This document shows positions 24,329-33,064 of a stretch of DNA of 48,191 bases, piece by piece; the stretch's first letter is position 1, and every line of letters starts with the position of its first letter. Both the position numbers and the translations under genes were made by a program. The notes below the pieces were generated by a model that saw only the letters and a program-made list of their open reading frames with translations, searched no databases and was not told the origin of the DNA. Source of the stretch: an uncultured bacterium (GTDB lineage: Bacteria; Actinomycetota; Coriobacteriia; Coriobacteriales; Coriobacteriaceae); NCBI GenBank assembly GCA_958349055.1, contig CATWBO010000016.1, forward strand, positions 1 through 48,191, in the 5' to 3' direction.

Positions 24329-26245
24329 CTAGGCGCGCTCCTCGATAGCACCGTTTCTATATGCATCGAGCAGCTGACGCAGGTCTTGGATCTGGCCGCG
24401 GATCCTGGCACCGGAATCGGTGTCGCTCACCATGCGGCGACGGTCTGCTTGGTCAAAACGGTTGGTCTCGCTTTCGATGTCCACGTTGCGCGTGAGTGCC
24501 TCGGCAACCGTCGTAAAGGCCCGGTGCGACTTGAGGCGGCAGCCGCGCGAGCTCGAGATGAGCGTATAGCCGGCGATACCCGTCTTGGGATGGTAGGCGC
24601 GGCAGAAGCCGCCATCGATGACCAGCAGCTTGCCCTCGGCGCGGATGGGCTGCTCGCCCTTGGTGGTTTTAACGGGCGTGTGGCCGTTGATGATGTGACC
24701 GGTCGGTGAGCATGCCATGGGCGCGACGCCAAACTCGCGCATGATGTCGTCGCAGACCGAGGGCGACTTGGTAAGCGTAAAGTACGGGTCCATCGGCTCG
24801 ACCCAGGTGCTCTTATCGGCGATATAGGCGCGCTCAAAGGTACGCACCAGGCGTCCGCTGGCGGGTGAGTTAAAGCCGATCCACAGGTACCACATCCAGT
24901 CGAGGGCGTCGCGGTCGCCCACGCGCCAGGCGCGGCGGGCGATGTGGTCGCAAAAATCGAGATAATCGCGGCCAGCGTGCCAGGTGCCCAGGCAGTTCAT
25001 GCTGCTAAAGGTGCCGTCTTCGTTGAGCGGCACGCAGCCGTGGAACAGCAGGTTGCCGTTGGCGACCTTGTACATCGAGCCATGAGAATAGAGGAAATCG
25101 ATATGGCGATGCAGGTGATCGGCGGTGACAAACTCGGACACGAGCTTGTCGATGATGTGCTGCTCCTCGGGCGTGAGCGTATAGGGGTCCGCCGGGTCGA
25201 CGGTGGGGAAGTCGTTGGTCGTGAGCGGCCACACGCTGCCGTCGGCGAGCGTGACCGTGCCGGTGTCGTGATCGATCTTGTCGAGTAACAGGCGGTCGGT
25301 CATGTCGAACTCGGGGTGGCGCTGGATAATCTGGCCCTCGAGCTTAAAGAGCAGGACGTTGATGGCTTTAATCAGCGGGCTGATGGGCTCACCGGCGGTA
25401 TAGGTGGCATCGGCAAAGGCGACAAGCTCGCGCAGCGAGATGCCATAGTCGTTCTCGAGGATCTCGTAATTGTCGTAGCGCAGGTTGTTGCGCAGCACCG
25501 TGGCGATGCAGGCAGGCTCACCGGCCGCAGCGCCCATCCACAGTAGGTCGTGGTTACCCCACTGAATGTCGAGCGAATGGTAGGTGAGCAGGCGGTCCAT
25601 AATCTTGGCAGCGCCGCCGCCACGGTCGAAGATATCGCCCACCAGGTGCAGGTGGTCGACGGCCAGGCGCTTGATGAGCGAGGCGAGCGACTCGATAAAG
25701 TCGTCGGCGCTTGCGGTCTCTAGGATGGACCCAACGATGCGCTCGTGATAGCGCACGCGATAGTTGTTCTCGTCCGGATGCGTGTGCAGCAACTCGTCGA
25801 TGATGTAGGCGTAATCGCGCGGGATGGCCTTACGCACCTTGGAGCACGTATAGCGGCTCGAAAGCGAGCGGGCAACCACAATGAGTTGGTCGAGCATGGT
25901 CTTGTACCAGGTGGGCGAGTCCTCGCGCTTGCTGCGGACCAGCTCGATCTTCTCGCGCGGGTAGTAGATGAGCGTGCACAGCTCGCCCTTTTCGTCAAAC
26001 GTGAGCGTGTCGCCAAAAATCTCGTCGACATGTTCGCGCACGACGCCCGAACAGTTGTTGAGGATGTGCATAAAGGCTTCGTACTCGCCATGCACGTCGC
26101 TCATAAAATGCTCGGTGCCTTTGGGCAGGTTGAGAATGGCCGAGAGATTGATAATTTCGGTAAACGCGGATTGCTCGGTGGGAAATTGTCTCGACAACAG
26201 ACGCAGATATTTAAAGTCTTGCGGATTGCGATCGAATGCGACCAT
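24329..26245 (-). CDS. fbp: Fructose-1,6-bisphosphatase class 3
   Basis: 638 residues, the length typical of class III FBPases, which belong to the calcineurin-like metallophosphatase superfamily and make fructose 6-phosphate for gluconeogenesis. Metal-site motifs are in order: FMSDVHGEYEAF near residue 48, LVGDIFDRGGGAAKIMD near 203, IQWGNHDLLWMG near 230, then HGCVPLN and IINGHTPVK with later metal-site His residues. GGAAGG precedes the ATG. Cytoplasmic. The gene has its own upstream region of 320 bases shared with the divergent degV gene. Identification is firm. Confidence 0.95.
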   Translation of the reverse strand: MVAFDRNPQDFKYLRLLSRQFPTEQSAFTEIINLSAILNLPKGTEHFMSDVHGEYEAFMHILNNCSGVVREHVDEIFGDTLTFDEKGELCTLIYYPREKIELVRSKREDSPTWYKTMLDQLIVVARSLSSRYTCSKVRKAIPRDYAYIIDELLHTHPDENNYRVRYHERIVGSILETASADDFIESLASLIKRLAVDHLHLVGDIFDRGGGAAKIMDRLLTYHSLDIQWGNHDLLWMGAAAGEPACIATVLRNNLRYDNYEILENDYGISLRELVAFADATYTAGEPISPLIKAINVLLFKLEGQIIQRHPEFDMTDRLLLDKIDHDTGTVTLADGSVWPLTTNDFPTVDPADPYTLTPEEQHIIDKLVSEFVTADHLHRHIDFLYSHGSMYKVANGNLLFHGCVPLNEDGTFSSMNCLGTWHAGRDYLDFCDHIARRAWRVGDRDALDWMWYLWIGFNSPASGRLVRTFERAYIADKSTWVEPMDPYFTLTKSPSVCDDIMREFGVAPMACSPTGHIINGHTPVKTTKGEQPIRAEGKLLVIDGGFCRAYHPKTGIAGYTLISSSRGCRLKSHRAFTTVAEALTRNVDIESETNRFDQADRRRMVSDTDSGARIRGQIQDLRQLLDAYRNGAIEERA

Positions 26246-26565
26246 GAAACACCTTCCGATATGGATGGTAAAACTGATAAAACAGCGTCAAGCGTTTACC
26301 AGTATGCGCCGGCTTTGTTTCGATTTTGCGCCGGCGGCTGAATTGTCGGCTGAACGGTTTGGTAAATCGATTTAGTTGAGGTAGATATGGCGGTTGAGTG
26401 GAGACGAAGCGGGTGATTTTGCCCACGTTGGCCCATGGCGGGGATGAGGATGTTCATGATAAAGATAATCAATACAAATGGTTCGCATTGGTAAATAGTG
26501 GACATTTGTATCGTATTTAGGCTTGCTGTGCGATAATTTGCACAGCAATACTTAAGGAGCCTCAT
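26246..26565. other. Divergent intergenic region of fbp and degV with two inverted repeats
   Basis: 320 AT-rich bases without a gene. It holds ATACAAATG (26472-26480) complementary to CATTTGTAT (26503-26511), and nearer degV the repeat at 26523-26548. Promoters for both genes must lie here, but I cannot place a good -35/-10 pair. Confidence 0.55.
26523..26548. promoter_or_regulatory. 9-bp inverted repeat just upstream of degV
   Basis: TTGCTGTGC and GCACAGCAA are perfect complements with an 8-base AT-rich spacer (GATAATTT). The GATAAT in the spacer resembles a -10 box, so a dimeric regulator here would cover the promoter. It ends 6 bases before the AAGGAG ribosome site. Confidence 0.45.
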
Positions 26566-27456
26566 ATGAGTGATTTTGTCCTGACCTGTGAATCCGCCGC
26601 CGATCGAACCCGTGAGTTCTTTGCGTCGCGCAATATCCCTGTCGTGTGTTTTCATTACGAGATCGACGATGTTGTCTATACGGACGATCTGTATCAGTCG
26701 ATTACGCCGGACGAGTTTTTTGCCCAGATTGCCGCGGGCGCCATGCCCAAGACGTCTCAGGTGAGCGTGGGTGAGTACGAGGAGTTTTGGGAGCCGTTTG
26801 TTGCCGAGGGTAAAGACGTGCTGCACCTGACGTTGTCGTCGGGTATTTCGGGCACGTATGGATCGGCCTGCGTTGCGGCACAGATGCTCGCGGATCGCTA
26901 TCCTCAGGGCGGCAAGGTGCGCGTCATCGATTCGTTGGCGGCGTCTTCGGGCTTTGGCCTGCTGGCGGAATGTGCCGCCGACGTTCGCGATGGCGGCGCT
27001 TCGCTCGACGAGACGGCCGCTTGGATTGAGGAGCATAAACTCAACCTTCACCACTGGTTCTTCTCGACCGATCTGTCGAGCTACCTACGAGGCGGTCGCA
27101 TTTCGGCCGCAAGCGCGATCATCGGCACGGCGCTTAAGATTTGCCCACTTATGACGGTCGATTGCGAAGGTGGGCTGTCGCCACGTGAGAAGATTCGCAC
27201 TAAGAAGCGCGCGATTTCCGAGATGGCTAAGACCATGATGGCACACGTGCAGGACGGTGCGGAATATTCGGGTAAGTGCATCATGTCGCACTCGGCGTGC
27301 CGCGAGGATGCGGAGGCAGTTGCGGCGCTGATTGAGGAACAGGTTCCGCAGCTTAAAGGCAAGATCGAGATCAATAACATCGGTACTCTGATCGGTTCGC
27401 ACACCGGACCTGGTACGGTGGCGCTCTTCTTTATGGGCGACAAGCGCGTGGATTAG
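26566..27456 (+). CDS. DegV family protein (fatty-acid-binding, FakB-like)
   Basis: 296 residues covering the two DegV domains. Family motifs include the N-terminal CESAAD strand-turn, the lipid-contacting TSQVSVGEYEEF at about 65-76 and LTLSSGISGTYGSA near 88-101. The YLRGGRISAASA helix in the second domain and a GSHTGPGTVALFFMG end are also present. DegV/FakB proteins bind a fatty acid and present it to a FakA kinase for phosphorylation; no fakA is nearby. AAGGAG precedes the ATG. It diverges from fbp, with two inverted repeats between. A second DegV lies at 40867. Confidence 0.9.
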   Translation: MSDFVLTCESAADRTREFFASRNIPVVCFHYEIDDVVYTDDLYQSITPDEFFAQIAAGAMPKTSQVSVGEYEEFWEPFVAEGKDVLHLTLSSGISGTYGSACVAAQMLADRYPQGGKVRVIDSLAASSGFGLLAECAADVRDGGASLDETAAWIEEHKLNLHHWFFSTDLSSYLRGGRISAASAIIGTALKICPLMTVDCEGGLSPREKIRTKKRAISEMAKTMMAHVQDGAEYSGKCIMSHSACREDAEAVAALIEEQVPQLKGKIEINNIGTLIGSHTGPGTVALFFMGDKRVD

Positions 27457-27520
27457 CGTTCGTGCGCTGACTGTCAGTTTTAACAGCTGCGCTTGTCACT
27501 CCTGACATTCGAAAACAGAA

Positions 27521-27553
27521 AAGGCCCGTCCCGTTGTTTGCGGGGCGGGCCTT
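27521..27553. terminator. Terminator between convergent degV and the TIM-barrel-like gene
   Basis: AAGGCCCGTCCCG pairs with CGGGGCGGGCCTT (one T-G pair), loop of 7. The minus-strand exit is TTTTCTGTTTT, so it is strongest for the gene at 27564 but can serve both. Confidence 0.8.
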
Positions 27554-27563
27554 GCTGTTGCGG

Positions 27564-28655
27564 TTAGCGTTTCTTTCCGCGGAAGAAGAAGCCGTGCAGC
27601 GAGGGCTTGAGTCCGCGGTTGGCGCGACGTTCCTCGATATGATCGTGGATCGAAGCGACGCGCTCGATGACCTCGTCGGGAATCGGCACGTCGGGATTCA
27701 TATTCTCGACCTGGCTGACCTCGGCGGCGGCGACCTGGTCGATAATGGGCACATCGTCGCGCGAGATGACAGGCGTGGCGTCTTCCTTCATCTTGCGGTA
27801 GCGCTGCATCATGTCGGTCTGCAGCTGCTGGGCCGAAGGCGGCGTCCAAATGATGGCGTTGGCGCCGGCGGCGATGGTCTCACGGATGCTCTCGGGCGTC
27901 TTGCCGCCCGGTGCGATGAGCGGCAGGTTGGGATAGTGCTCGCGCAGCTCGCGCAGGACCTGGGGCGTGTTCTTGCCGGCCGCGATGTTGAGGATCTTGG
28001 CTCCGGCGCGCACTTTGGCGTGAGCATCGTCGTCGCAACGTACGACCGTGGCGATGACGGGGATGTCGGCGATGTTGGTGATGTGCTCGATCATTTCGGC
28101 AGTGGCAGGGGAGTTGACCACACAGCCCGCCGCGCCCTGCATCTCGGAGACGGCTGCCATCTGTACGGAGCGCTTACCGGTCGTAGTTCCGCCGCCCACG
28201 CCTACAAAGACCGGGCACTCGGCAACGGTCAACAGCGCCTGCGTAATGGCCGGCTGTGGCGTGAAGGGGTAAACGGCAAAGACGGCATCGGCGTTGGAGT
28301 TGCGGATGACCGCGACGTCGGTGGTGTAGATAAGCGACTTGATGCGACGACCGAAGAGCGTAAAGCCGCTGGCCTCCTCGATCTCATCGGGCATGCGGAG
28401 AGCCGCCTTGCGCAGACGCCCGTCGATGGGCAGCGGCTCCATGGGCAAAAGGCCGTTGGGAGTTACGGCCACCTGGGGCTCGGTAAATTCGTCTGCAAGT
28501 TCTACCTCGGAGAAGTCGACCGAGGCGACAATGTCCTCGTGAACCTCGGCGGGAACATCGATGGGGGCTTGGTCGTTTGCCGTGACTGACGTGTCGAAGG
28601 AGCTGGTGCCGACAAAGGCGTCGACGCGCTCGTTTAGGTCGTTGAGGGTATCCAT
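27564..28655 (-). CDS. TIM-barrel-like conserved protein of unknown function
   Basis: 363 residues. The core (about 80-275) alternates strands and helices as in a (beta/alpha) barrel: TTDVAVIRNSNADAVFAVYP, CPVFVGVGGGTTTGKR near 147-162, GAAGCVVNSP, IPVIATVVRCDDD, AGAKILNIAAG, LPLIAPGGKTPESI and GANAIIWTPPS. The G-G-G and A-P-G-G-K turns look like phosphate-binding loops. Related proteins in Firmicutes are often labelled only as hydrolases. An acidic N-terminal extension of about 75 residues and a C-terminal tail of about 85, ending in basic GKKR, are extra to the barrel. No partner gene is evident. Confidence 0.65.
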   Translation of the reverse strand: MDTLNDLNERVDAFVGTSSFDTSVTANDQAPIDVPAEVHEDIVASVDFSEVELADEFTEPQVAVTPNGLLPMEPLPIDGRLRKAALRMPDEIEEASGFTLFGRRIKSLIYTTDVAVIRNSNADAVFAVYPFTPQPAITQALLTVAECPVFVGVGGGTTTGKRSVQMAAVSEMQGAAGCVVNSPATAEMIEHITNIADIPVIATVVRCDDDAHAKVRAGAKILNIAAGKNTPQVLRELREHYPNLPLIAPGGKTPESIRETIAAGANAIIWTPPSAQQLQTDMMQRYRKMKEDATPVISRDDVPIIDQVAAAEVSQVENMNPDVPIPDEVIERVASIHDHIEERRANRGLKPSLHGFFFRGKKR

Positions 28656-28846
28656 GGAGGCTCGATTCTATGTGATGACGGCCGGCAGGGTGCCGGCAGC
28701 ATTGTACTTGCTAAATCGTTTGACGAGTTGATTTTTCCCCGCCGTGCCATCCGTTAGACCGAAGGGCCGGCGAACGTGAAGGAGCTGTGGTGGCGGGTAT
28801 TGAGGTGCTATCTTGAAAGTCCCGTTTAAAAGAGAGGTGACGCGGA

Positions 28847-29017
28847 ATGGAATTCACAGCAATGTTGGGCTCGATTGGCCTATGCGTGGGCGCAATCGTT
28901 GCCGCCGCGGTCATCTATTTTGTGGTTACGGCCATTAAGGGCAAAAGAGCCGAGCGCAAGGAACGCGAGGCGCTTAAGCAGCACCGTGACCAGCAGGACA
29001 AGCGCGCACGGGAATAG
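28847..29017 (+). CDS. 56-residue single-pass membrane protein
   Basis: A short gene with a GAGAGGTG ribosome site before the ATG. Residues 4-30 form one hydrophobic helix (TAMLGSIGLCVGAIVAAAVI), followed by a highly charged helix rich in Lys, Arg, Glu and Gln (KGKRAERKEREALKQHRDQQ). Topology is probably N-out with the charged helix in the cytoplasm. The function is unknown; such proteins often modulate a membrane complex. It points toward the convergent methyltransferase gene. Confidence 0.65.
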   Translation: MEFTAMLGSIGLCVGAIVAAAVIYFVVTAIKGKRAERKEREALKQHRDQQDKRARE

Positions 29018-29041
29018 CTTGTTGAGTTTTGAATCCGTGCG

Positions 29042-30145
29042 CTAGCCGCGTTTTCGGACCAGGGCGATGTAGAAGCCCTCAAAGTCGCGGCTGGGCGGGA
29101 TGGTGAGCGTGCCGGGCATGCCGTTGGTGATGGCCGATACCTGACCCGCGGCGATTGCCTCGGTGAGAGCGTTGGACTCGATGCGCGGCTCCTCGCCGGC
29201 ATCCTGGGCGCGGCGTGCTTCGCTTTTGCTCGGCGTGCCGTCGAGGGGGATGAGCTCGCAGTCCATGTGCTTGTCGAGGGCCTCTTGCAGGGCGTCCTCG
29301 TTTTCCTGCGGCAAGATCGAACAAGTCGAATAGACGAGCGTTCCGCCCGGTTTGAGGGCTCCCATGGCGCGGTCCAGAAGTGCTCGCTGCGAGCGGGCGC
29401 ACTTGCCGAGCAACTGCTCGGTGAGGCCGCGCAGGCTCTTTTCGTTGCCGCTGATGACGGTGCCCGTGCCGGTGCAGGGAGCGTCGAGCAGGATGCGGTC
29501 AAAGCGGAAGAATTCGTCGAGCTCGCGTGCGTCGATGCGCATGACGGGCACGTTTTTGGCGCCCTGGCGGTGGAGGTTGGACTCAAGCTTTTCGGCGCGG
29601 GGAATGCTCATCTCGCAGGCCGTGAGGTGTGCCTGGCCCTGGGTGAGGGCGGCGATCTGCGTCGTCTTGCCACCGGGGGCTGCGCACATGTCCAGGATGT
29701 CCTCGCCTGCCTGGGCGCCCAGGACCAACGGCGGCATCATGGACGACAGGCTTTGCAAGTAGATTTTGCCGTCGCGGTAGATGTCGAGGTCCCATAGGTC
29801 GGAAACCTGGGCCTCGGGCAGGATGAAAGCGTCCGGGTACCATGCGACGGGGCGGTGGGCGATGCCGGCTGCGTCGAGTGCGGCGGCGATGTCCTCGGCG
29901 GTCGCCTTGAGCGTGTTGGCGCGCAGCGTGACCGGGCGCGTGGCAGCGGCACCGAAGCCCTCGATCATGAGCTGAGCATCGGCGGGTGCATAGGCGCCGG
30001 CGACCGTGTCGACCATAAAGCGCGGCAGGTCGGCGGCGGAGTGTTGGGCGGCAAGCTGGTCGGAAAGCTCGGTAGCGGCAAACTGCCTAAGCTTGAGCTC
30101 GGCCTTGACCTGCTTTTTCTGCTTACGACGACGCGGCTTGGACAT
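29042..30145 (-). CDS. NOL1/NOP2/Sun family RNA m5C methyltransferase
   Basis: 367 residues. This SAM-dependent family makes 5-methylcytosine in rRNA (RsmB/RsmF type). The SAM site is DMCAAPGGKTTQIAAL near 150, the motif IV Cys is in DAPCTGTG near 220 and the motif VI nucleophile Cys is in YSTCSILPQENE near 273. An N-terminal basic patch (SKPRRRKQKKQVKAELK) may bind RNA. There is no separate NusB-like domain, so it is closer to RsmF than RsmB, but the exact site cannot be called. GGAAGG precedes the ATG. Its start is 59 bases from the metG-like stop on the same strand. Confidence 0.9.
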   Translation of the reverse strand: MSKPRRRKQKKQVKAELKLRQFAATELSDQLAAQHSAADLPRFMVDTVAGAYAPADAQLMIEGFGAAATRPVTLRANTLKATAEDIAAALDAAGIAHRPVAWYPDAFILPEAQVSDLWDLDIYRDGKIYLQSLSSMMPPLVLGAQAGEDILDMCAAPGGKTTQIAALTQGQAHLTACEMSIPRAEKLESNLHRQGAKNVPVMRIDARELDEFFRFDRILLDAPCTGTGTVISGNEKSLRGLTEQLLGKCARSQRALLDRAMGALKPGGTLVYSTCSILPQENEDALQEALDKHMDCELIPLDGTPSKSEARRAQDAGEEPRIESNALTEAIAAGQVSAITNGMPGTLTIPPSRDFEGFYIALVRKRG

Positions 30146-30204
30146 CCGTCTTTCCTTCCCGTCCCAAATAGACTACTTTCCGGGCACGCCGCTGCTGGCG
30201 TGCT

Positions 30205-32355
30205 TTAGTACTGGCTCTCGTGCTTGCTGAAGAAGTCGAAGCGCGGGGGCAGCGGCTTTACGCGGTGCTCGCCGGGCTTCTCGCCCAGGCTCTCCACAAA
30301 CTCATCCGTGGAGGCGAAGATGTTATCCCAGCTAAAGAAGGCGACCGGATCGACGTCGAAGTACTCGCAGATGAGCTCGCAGCCGGCAGGGACGATGCCG
30401 TGCATGAGCACGGTCGCCACGCGCAGCTCGGTAAAGGCGTCGACGAGGGCCTGCGTCATTGCGGCATTGGCCGGCTCGCCCTCGAGCTTGTTGGCGGCCT
30501 TGGAGGCATCGCTCCAGCGCTTGTTGGCGGCACGCAGGTAGTCGTCGCACACGGCGAGCGCGCGGTGCGTCTCGAACTTGTACATGGCCTGCTCAAAGGC
30601 AAGGGCAGCCTGCTCGGCGGCCTCGACCACGGCGGCAGAGGCCGCGCCGGCGGGGATACAGCCGTTGCGATAGGGGCTCTCGTCGCCCTCCTTGACGGCG
30701 ACGCCGTAGAAGCAGCTGCGGGCCAGGCGGTTGAACACGCCGGTCAAAAGGGCGCTCTCCTTAAGGGCCGGATCGATGACGCGCTTGTCGTCGCAGGCGC
30801 GCACCTCGTTGCCGTCCTTGTCCTTGCCGGTCACGCGGGTGTCGTATGCCTTGGGGCTAAAGCTCACCGGCTTTTCGGACAGGCCGAGCGACAGCCAGTG
30901 CGCGCGCATCTGCTCGCAGGTGTAGTGGTTGAGCAGGTCGTCTGCCGGCGGGGGAGGCGTCTGCGAGGACGAGCTGGCCTTTTTGCCCATGTAGAGCAGG
31001 TGGTAGCAGGCGCTGACGGTGCTCTGCGTGAGGTCCCAGCCCAGGGCCTCCCACATGGCGGTCTGCGCGATGCAGTAGAAGTAGATGTTGTCCTGACCGA
31101 TAAACTGGTAGATCTGTGCGTCGTCCGAGCACCACCAGTCGCGCCAGTCGAGCGAGCTGTGCTGGTAGGTGGGCGCGGGCACCTGTGTGGAATCGGCAGC
31201 GGGCTCGCCCATGAGGGCGGCATCCTGGGCGGCGACGCCCTCGGTCACGCCGGCGGCCTTGGCATCGCGCGCGAGCACGGTACGCGTATAGCTGATGGGC
31301 GCCCACAGGCTCTCGGGCCAGCACCAGCAGGTGACGTCGGAGACGCCGTCGACCTCGGGCACCGGAACGCCCCAGTCGATGTTGCCGGTGATGCGGAAGG
31401 GCACGAGCGCCTTGCCGCTGCGGAAGCGCACACCGCCGTTGGCGAGCACCGCGTGGGCGTCGTCGCGCTCCTTCCAGCTGGGGAAGGTGACGGTAAAGCT
31501 GCTCTTGTTGCCCTCGGGCTCCAGCACGGTGTGCTCGGGGAGCTGGTCCTCGACGGCATCGAAGGCCTCGCGGAACTTGTTCTGGATGTAGAGCTGAGCC
31601 GGCAGCAGCCACTCCTCCATGGTCTTGGAGACCACGGAGCGAACCTGCGGGTTCTGGGCGAGCTTGGCGGTGTAGGTTTTCATGAAGTCGAGGTAGGCCG
31701 GCAGGTCGAAGTAGAGGTTGTCGACCGGACGCAACTCGGGCACCTCGCCGGTGAGCTGGCTCTTGGGCGCGATGAGCTCCTCGGGCTCAAACTGGTGGCC
31801 CAGATCGCACTCGTCGGCATAAGCCTTCTCGGACTTGCAGCCCTGGATGGGGCAGCGGCCGATGACCTGGCGGCCGTTGAGGAACGTGCCGGCCTTGGCA
31901 TCGTAGAACTGCAGCGTGGAGCGCTTGGAGATGGTGCCCTGCTCGTGCAGGCGCTCGATAATCTCGGCAGTCACCTCGTTGTGGATCTGCGCAGCCGGCT
32001 CAAGGCCCGAGCCGCCGTAGATATCGCAGCTGATGTTGTAGTTGTTGAGGGTCGCGGCCTGGCGGGAGTGATTGGACTCGACATACTCGCCGATGGACTT
32101 ATCGTAGCCTTCGTTCTCCTTGAGCTTGCGGTAGCTCTCCATGATGGGCGAGCCGTAGCAGTCGGTGCCCGAGGTGAAGATGACGTTCTCGCGGCCCAGG
32201 CGGTCGCGAAGGAAGCGGGCGAAGAAGTCGGCCGGGACAAAGACGCCGCCGACGTGGCCAAAGTGAAGGCCCTTGTTGCCGTAGGGCTCGCCGGCGGTAA
32301 CGATGGCGCGGCGAGGCCAGCTGGGACGGTCGTTCATGGAGTATTTGGATGCCAT
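30205..32355 (-). CDS. Divergent methionyl-tRNA synthetase-like class I tRNA ligase
   Basis: 716 residues with the MetRS plan. The N-terminal nucleotide site is HFGHVGG (HIGH equivalent) near residue 31. A zinc-knuckle-like insert near 168-190 has CPIQGC...CDLGH, where a His replaces the usual last Cys. The second signature is GKKASSSS near 458, where KMSKS is expected (K-A-S-S-S), followed by a Pro-rich loop. The C-terminal helical anticodon domain is present but no tRNA-binding extension. AAGGAG before the ATG at 32355 fixes the start. It may be the sole MetRS, a drug-resistant second copy, or a paralogue with another role; the altered KMSKS loop leaves this open. Confidence 0.8.
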   Translation of the reverse strand: MASKYSMNDRPSWPRRAIVTAGEPYGNKGLHFGHVGGVFVPADFFARFLRDRLGRENVIFTSGTDCYGSPIMESYRKLKENEGYDKSIGEYVESNHSRQAATLNNYNISCDIYGGSGLEPAAQIHNEVTAEIIERLHEQGTISKRSTLQFYDAKAGTFLNGRQVIGRCPIQGCKSEKAYADECDLGHQFEPEELIAPKSQLTGEVPELRPVDNLYFDLPAYLDFMKTYTAKLAQNPQVRSVVSKTMEEWLLPAQLYIQNKFREAFDAVEDQLPEHTVLEPEGNKSSFTVTFPSWKERDDAHAVLANGGVRFRSGKALVPFRITGNIDWGVPVPEVDGVSDVTCWCWPESLWAPISYTRTVLARDAKAAGVTEGVAAQDAALMGEPAADSTQVPAPTYQHSSLDWRDWWCSDDAQIYQFIGQDNIYFYCIAQTAMWEALGWDLTQSTVSACYHLLYMGKKASSSSQTPPPPADDLLNHYTCEQMRAHWLSLGLSEKPVSFSPKAYDTRVTGKDKDGNEVRACDDKRVIDPALKESALLTGVFNRLARSCFYGVAVKEGDESPYRNGCIPAGAASAAVVEAAEQAALAFEQAMYKFETHRALAVCDDYLRAANKRWSDASKAANKLEGEPANAAMTQALVDAFTELRVATVLMHGIVPAGCELICEYFDVDPVAFFSWDNIFASTDEFVESLGEKPGEHRVKPLPPRFDFFSKHESQY

Positions 32356-32487
32356 GGGACTCCTTCGCATATGGTGAGAGCGCGGCCGGGCGCAAGGCCT
32401 GGCGACGCGGTGGTCAATTCGTGCATATCGTTCGACATTATCGCACATGCGGACGGGTACGTGGCAGGGGCGCTATCCTAAGATGCT

Positions 32488-33054
32488 ATGAATGAGATTT
32501 CCAACATACATGCGTTTGAGGACGAGGATTTTCTGCACGCCTGCTTTGTGTGGGGGATGGTCGTAGTCGGCGTGTTTGCCGTGTGCCTGGTGCCGGTGTT
32601 TATGCTGCTGGGCGGGCCTGCGGACTTGGACGCGGCTGAGGCGGGCGGCTGGATGGCTGTCGTGGGCTGGATAGTCGGCTTGGCTGCGGTCTCAATGGCG
32701 TCGTTTGCCGTGCACGAGCTGGTGCATGCGGTGTTTTTTAAGCTGCTGGCTCCTGCGGGCGCGCGCGTGACCTTTGGGGCGAACCTCGAGACGGCGATGA
32801 TCTATGCCTGCGCCGAGGGCGTTGTGTATTCGCGCCGGCGGTACATGGTGGTTTGCCTGGCGCCGACGGTTGTTGTGACGACAGCATTTGCCCTGGGGTT
32901 TGCGTTCTCGGACTATCCGCTGCTGTGCTACCTGGCGGCTGGTCTGCACTTGTCGGGCTGCGTGGGCGATTGGTATTACGTGCGGACCATCCTGCGCGAC
33001 CGCCGCATTGTCGCCTGCGAGGATACGTCCTTTGGCGTGCGCTTTTTTGGGTGA
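32488..33054 (+). CDS. DUF3267 zincin-like membrane metalloprotease family protein
   Basis: 188 residues with about four transmembrane segments. The key motif is HELVHAVFFK (HExxH zinc site) inside the second helical pair at about 72-81, with a candidate third ligand Asp in SGCVGDWYY near 158. This arrangement is that of DUF3267, a zincin-like integral-membrane family with no well-defined substrate. The ribosome site is weak. It starts 132 bases from the divergent tRNA ligase gene and its stop is 10 bases before queH, so the two may be cotranscribed. Confidence 0.8.
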   Translation: MNEISNIHAFEDEDFLHACFVWGMVVVGVFAVCLVPVFMLLGGPADLDAAEAGGWMAVVGWIVGLAAVSMASFAVHELVHAVFFKLLAPAGARVTFGANLETAMIYACAEGVVYSRRRYMVVCLAPTVVVTTAFALGFAFSDYPLLCYLAAGLHLSGCVGDWYYVRTILRDRRIVACEDTSFGVRFFG

Positions 33055-33064
33055 GGAGATGTCG

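Noticed and set aside
26265..26291. A sigma-70 promoter for fbp (TTGACG with TACCAT on the minus strand)
   Set aside because: The spacer is only 15 bases and the -10 is a poor match, so it is not listed.
30220..32481. A 753-codon plus-strand frame opposite the tRNA ligase
   Set aside because: It is repetitive in Val, Ala, Gly and His with no ribosome site or domain; the minus-strand frame has MetRS signatures.
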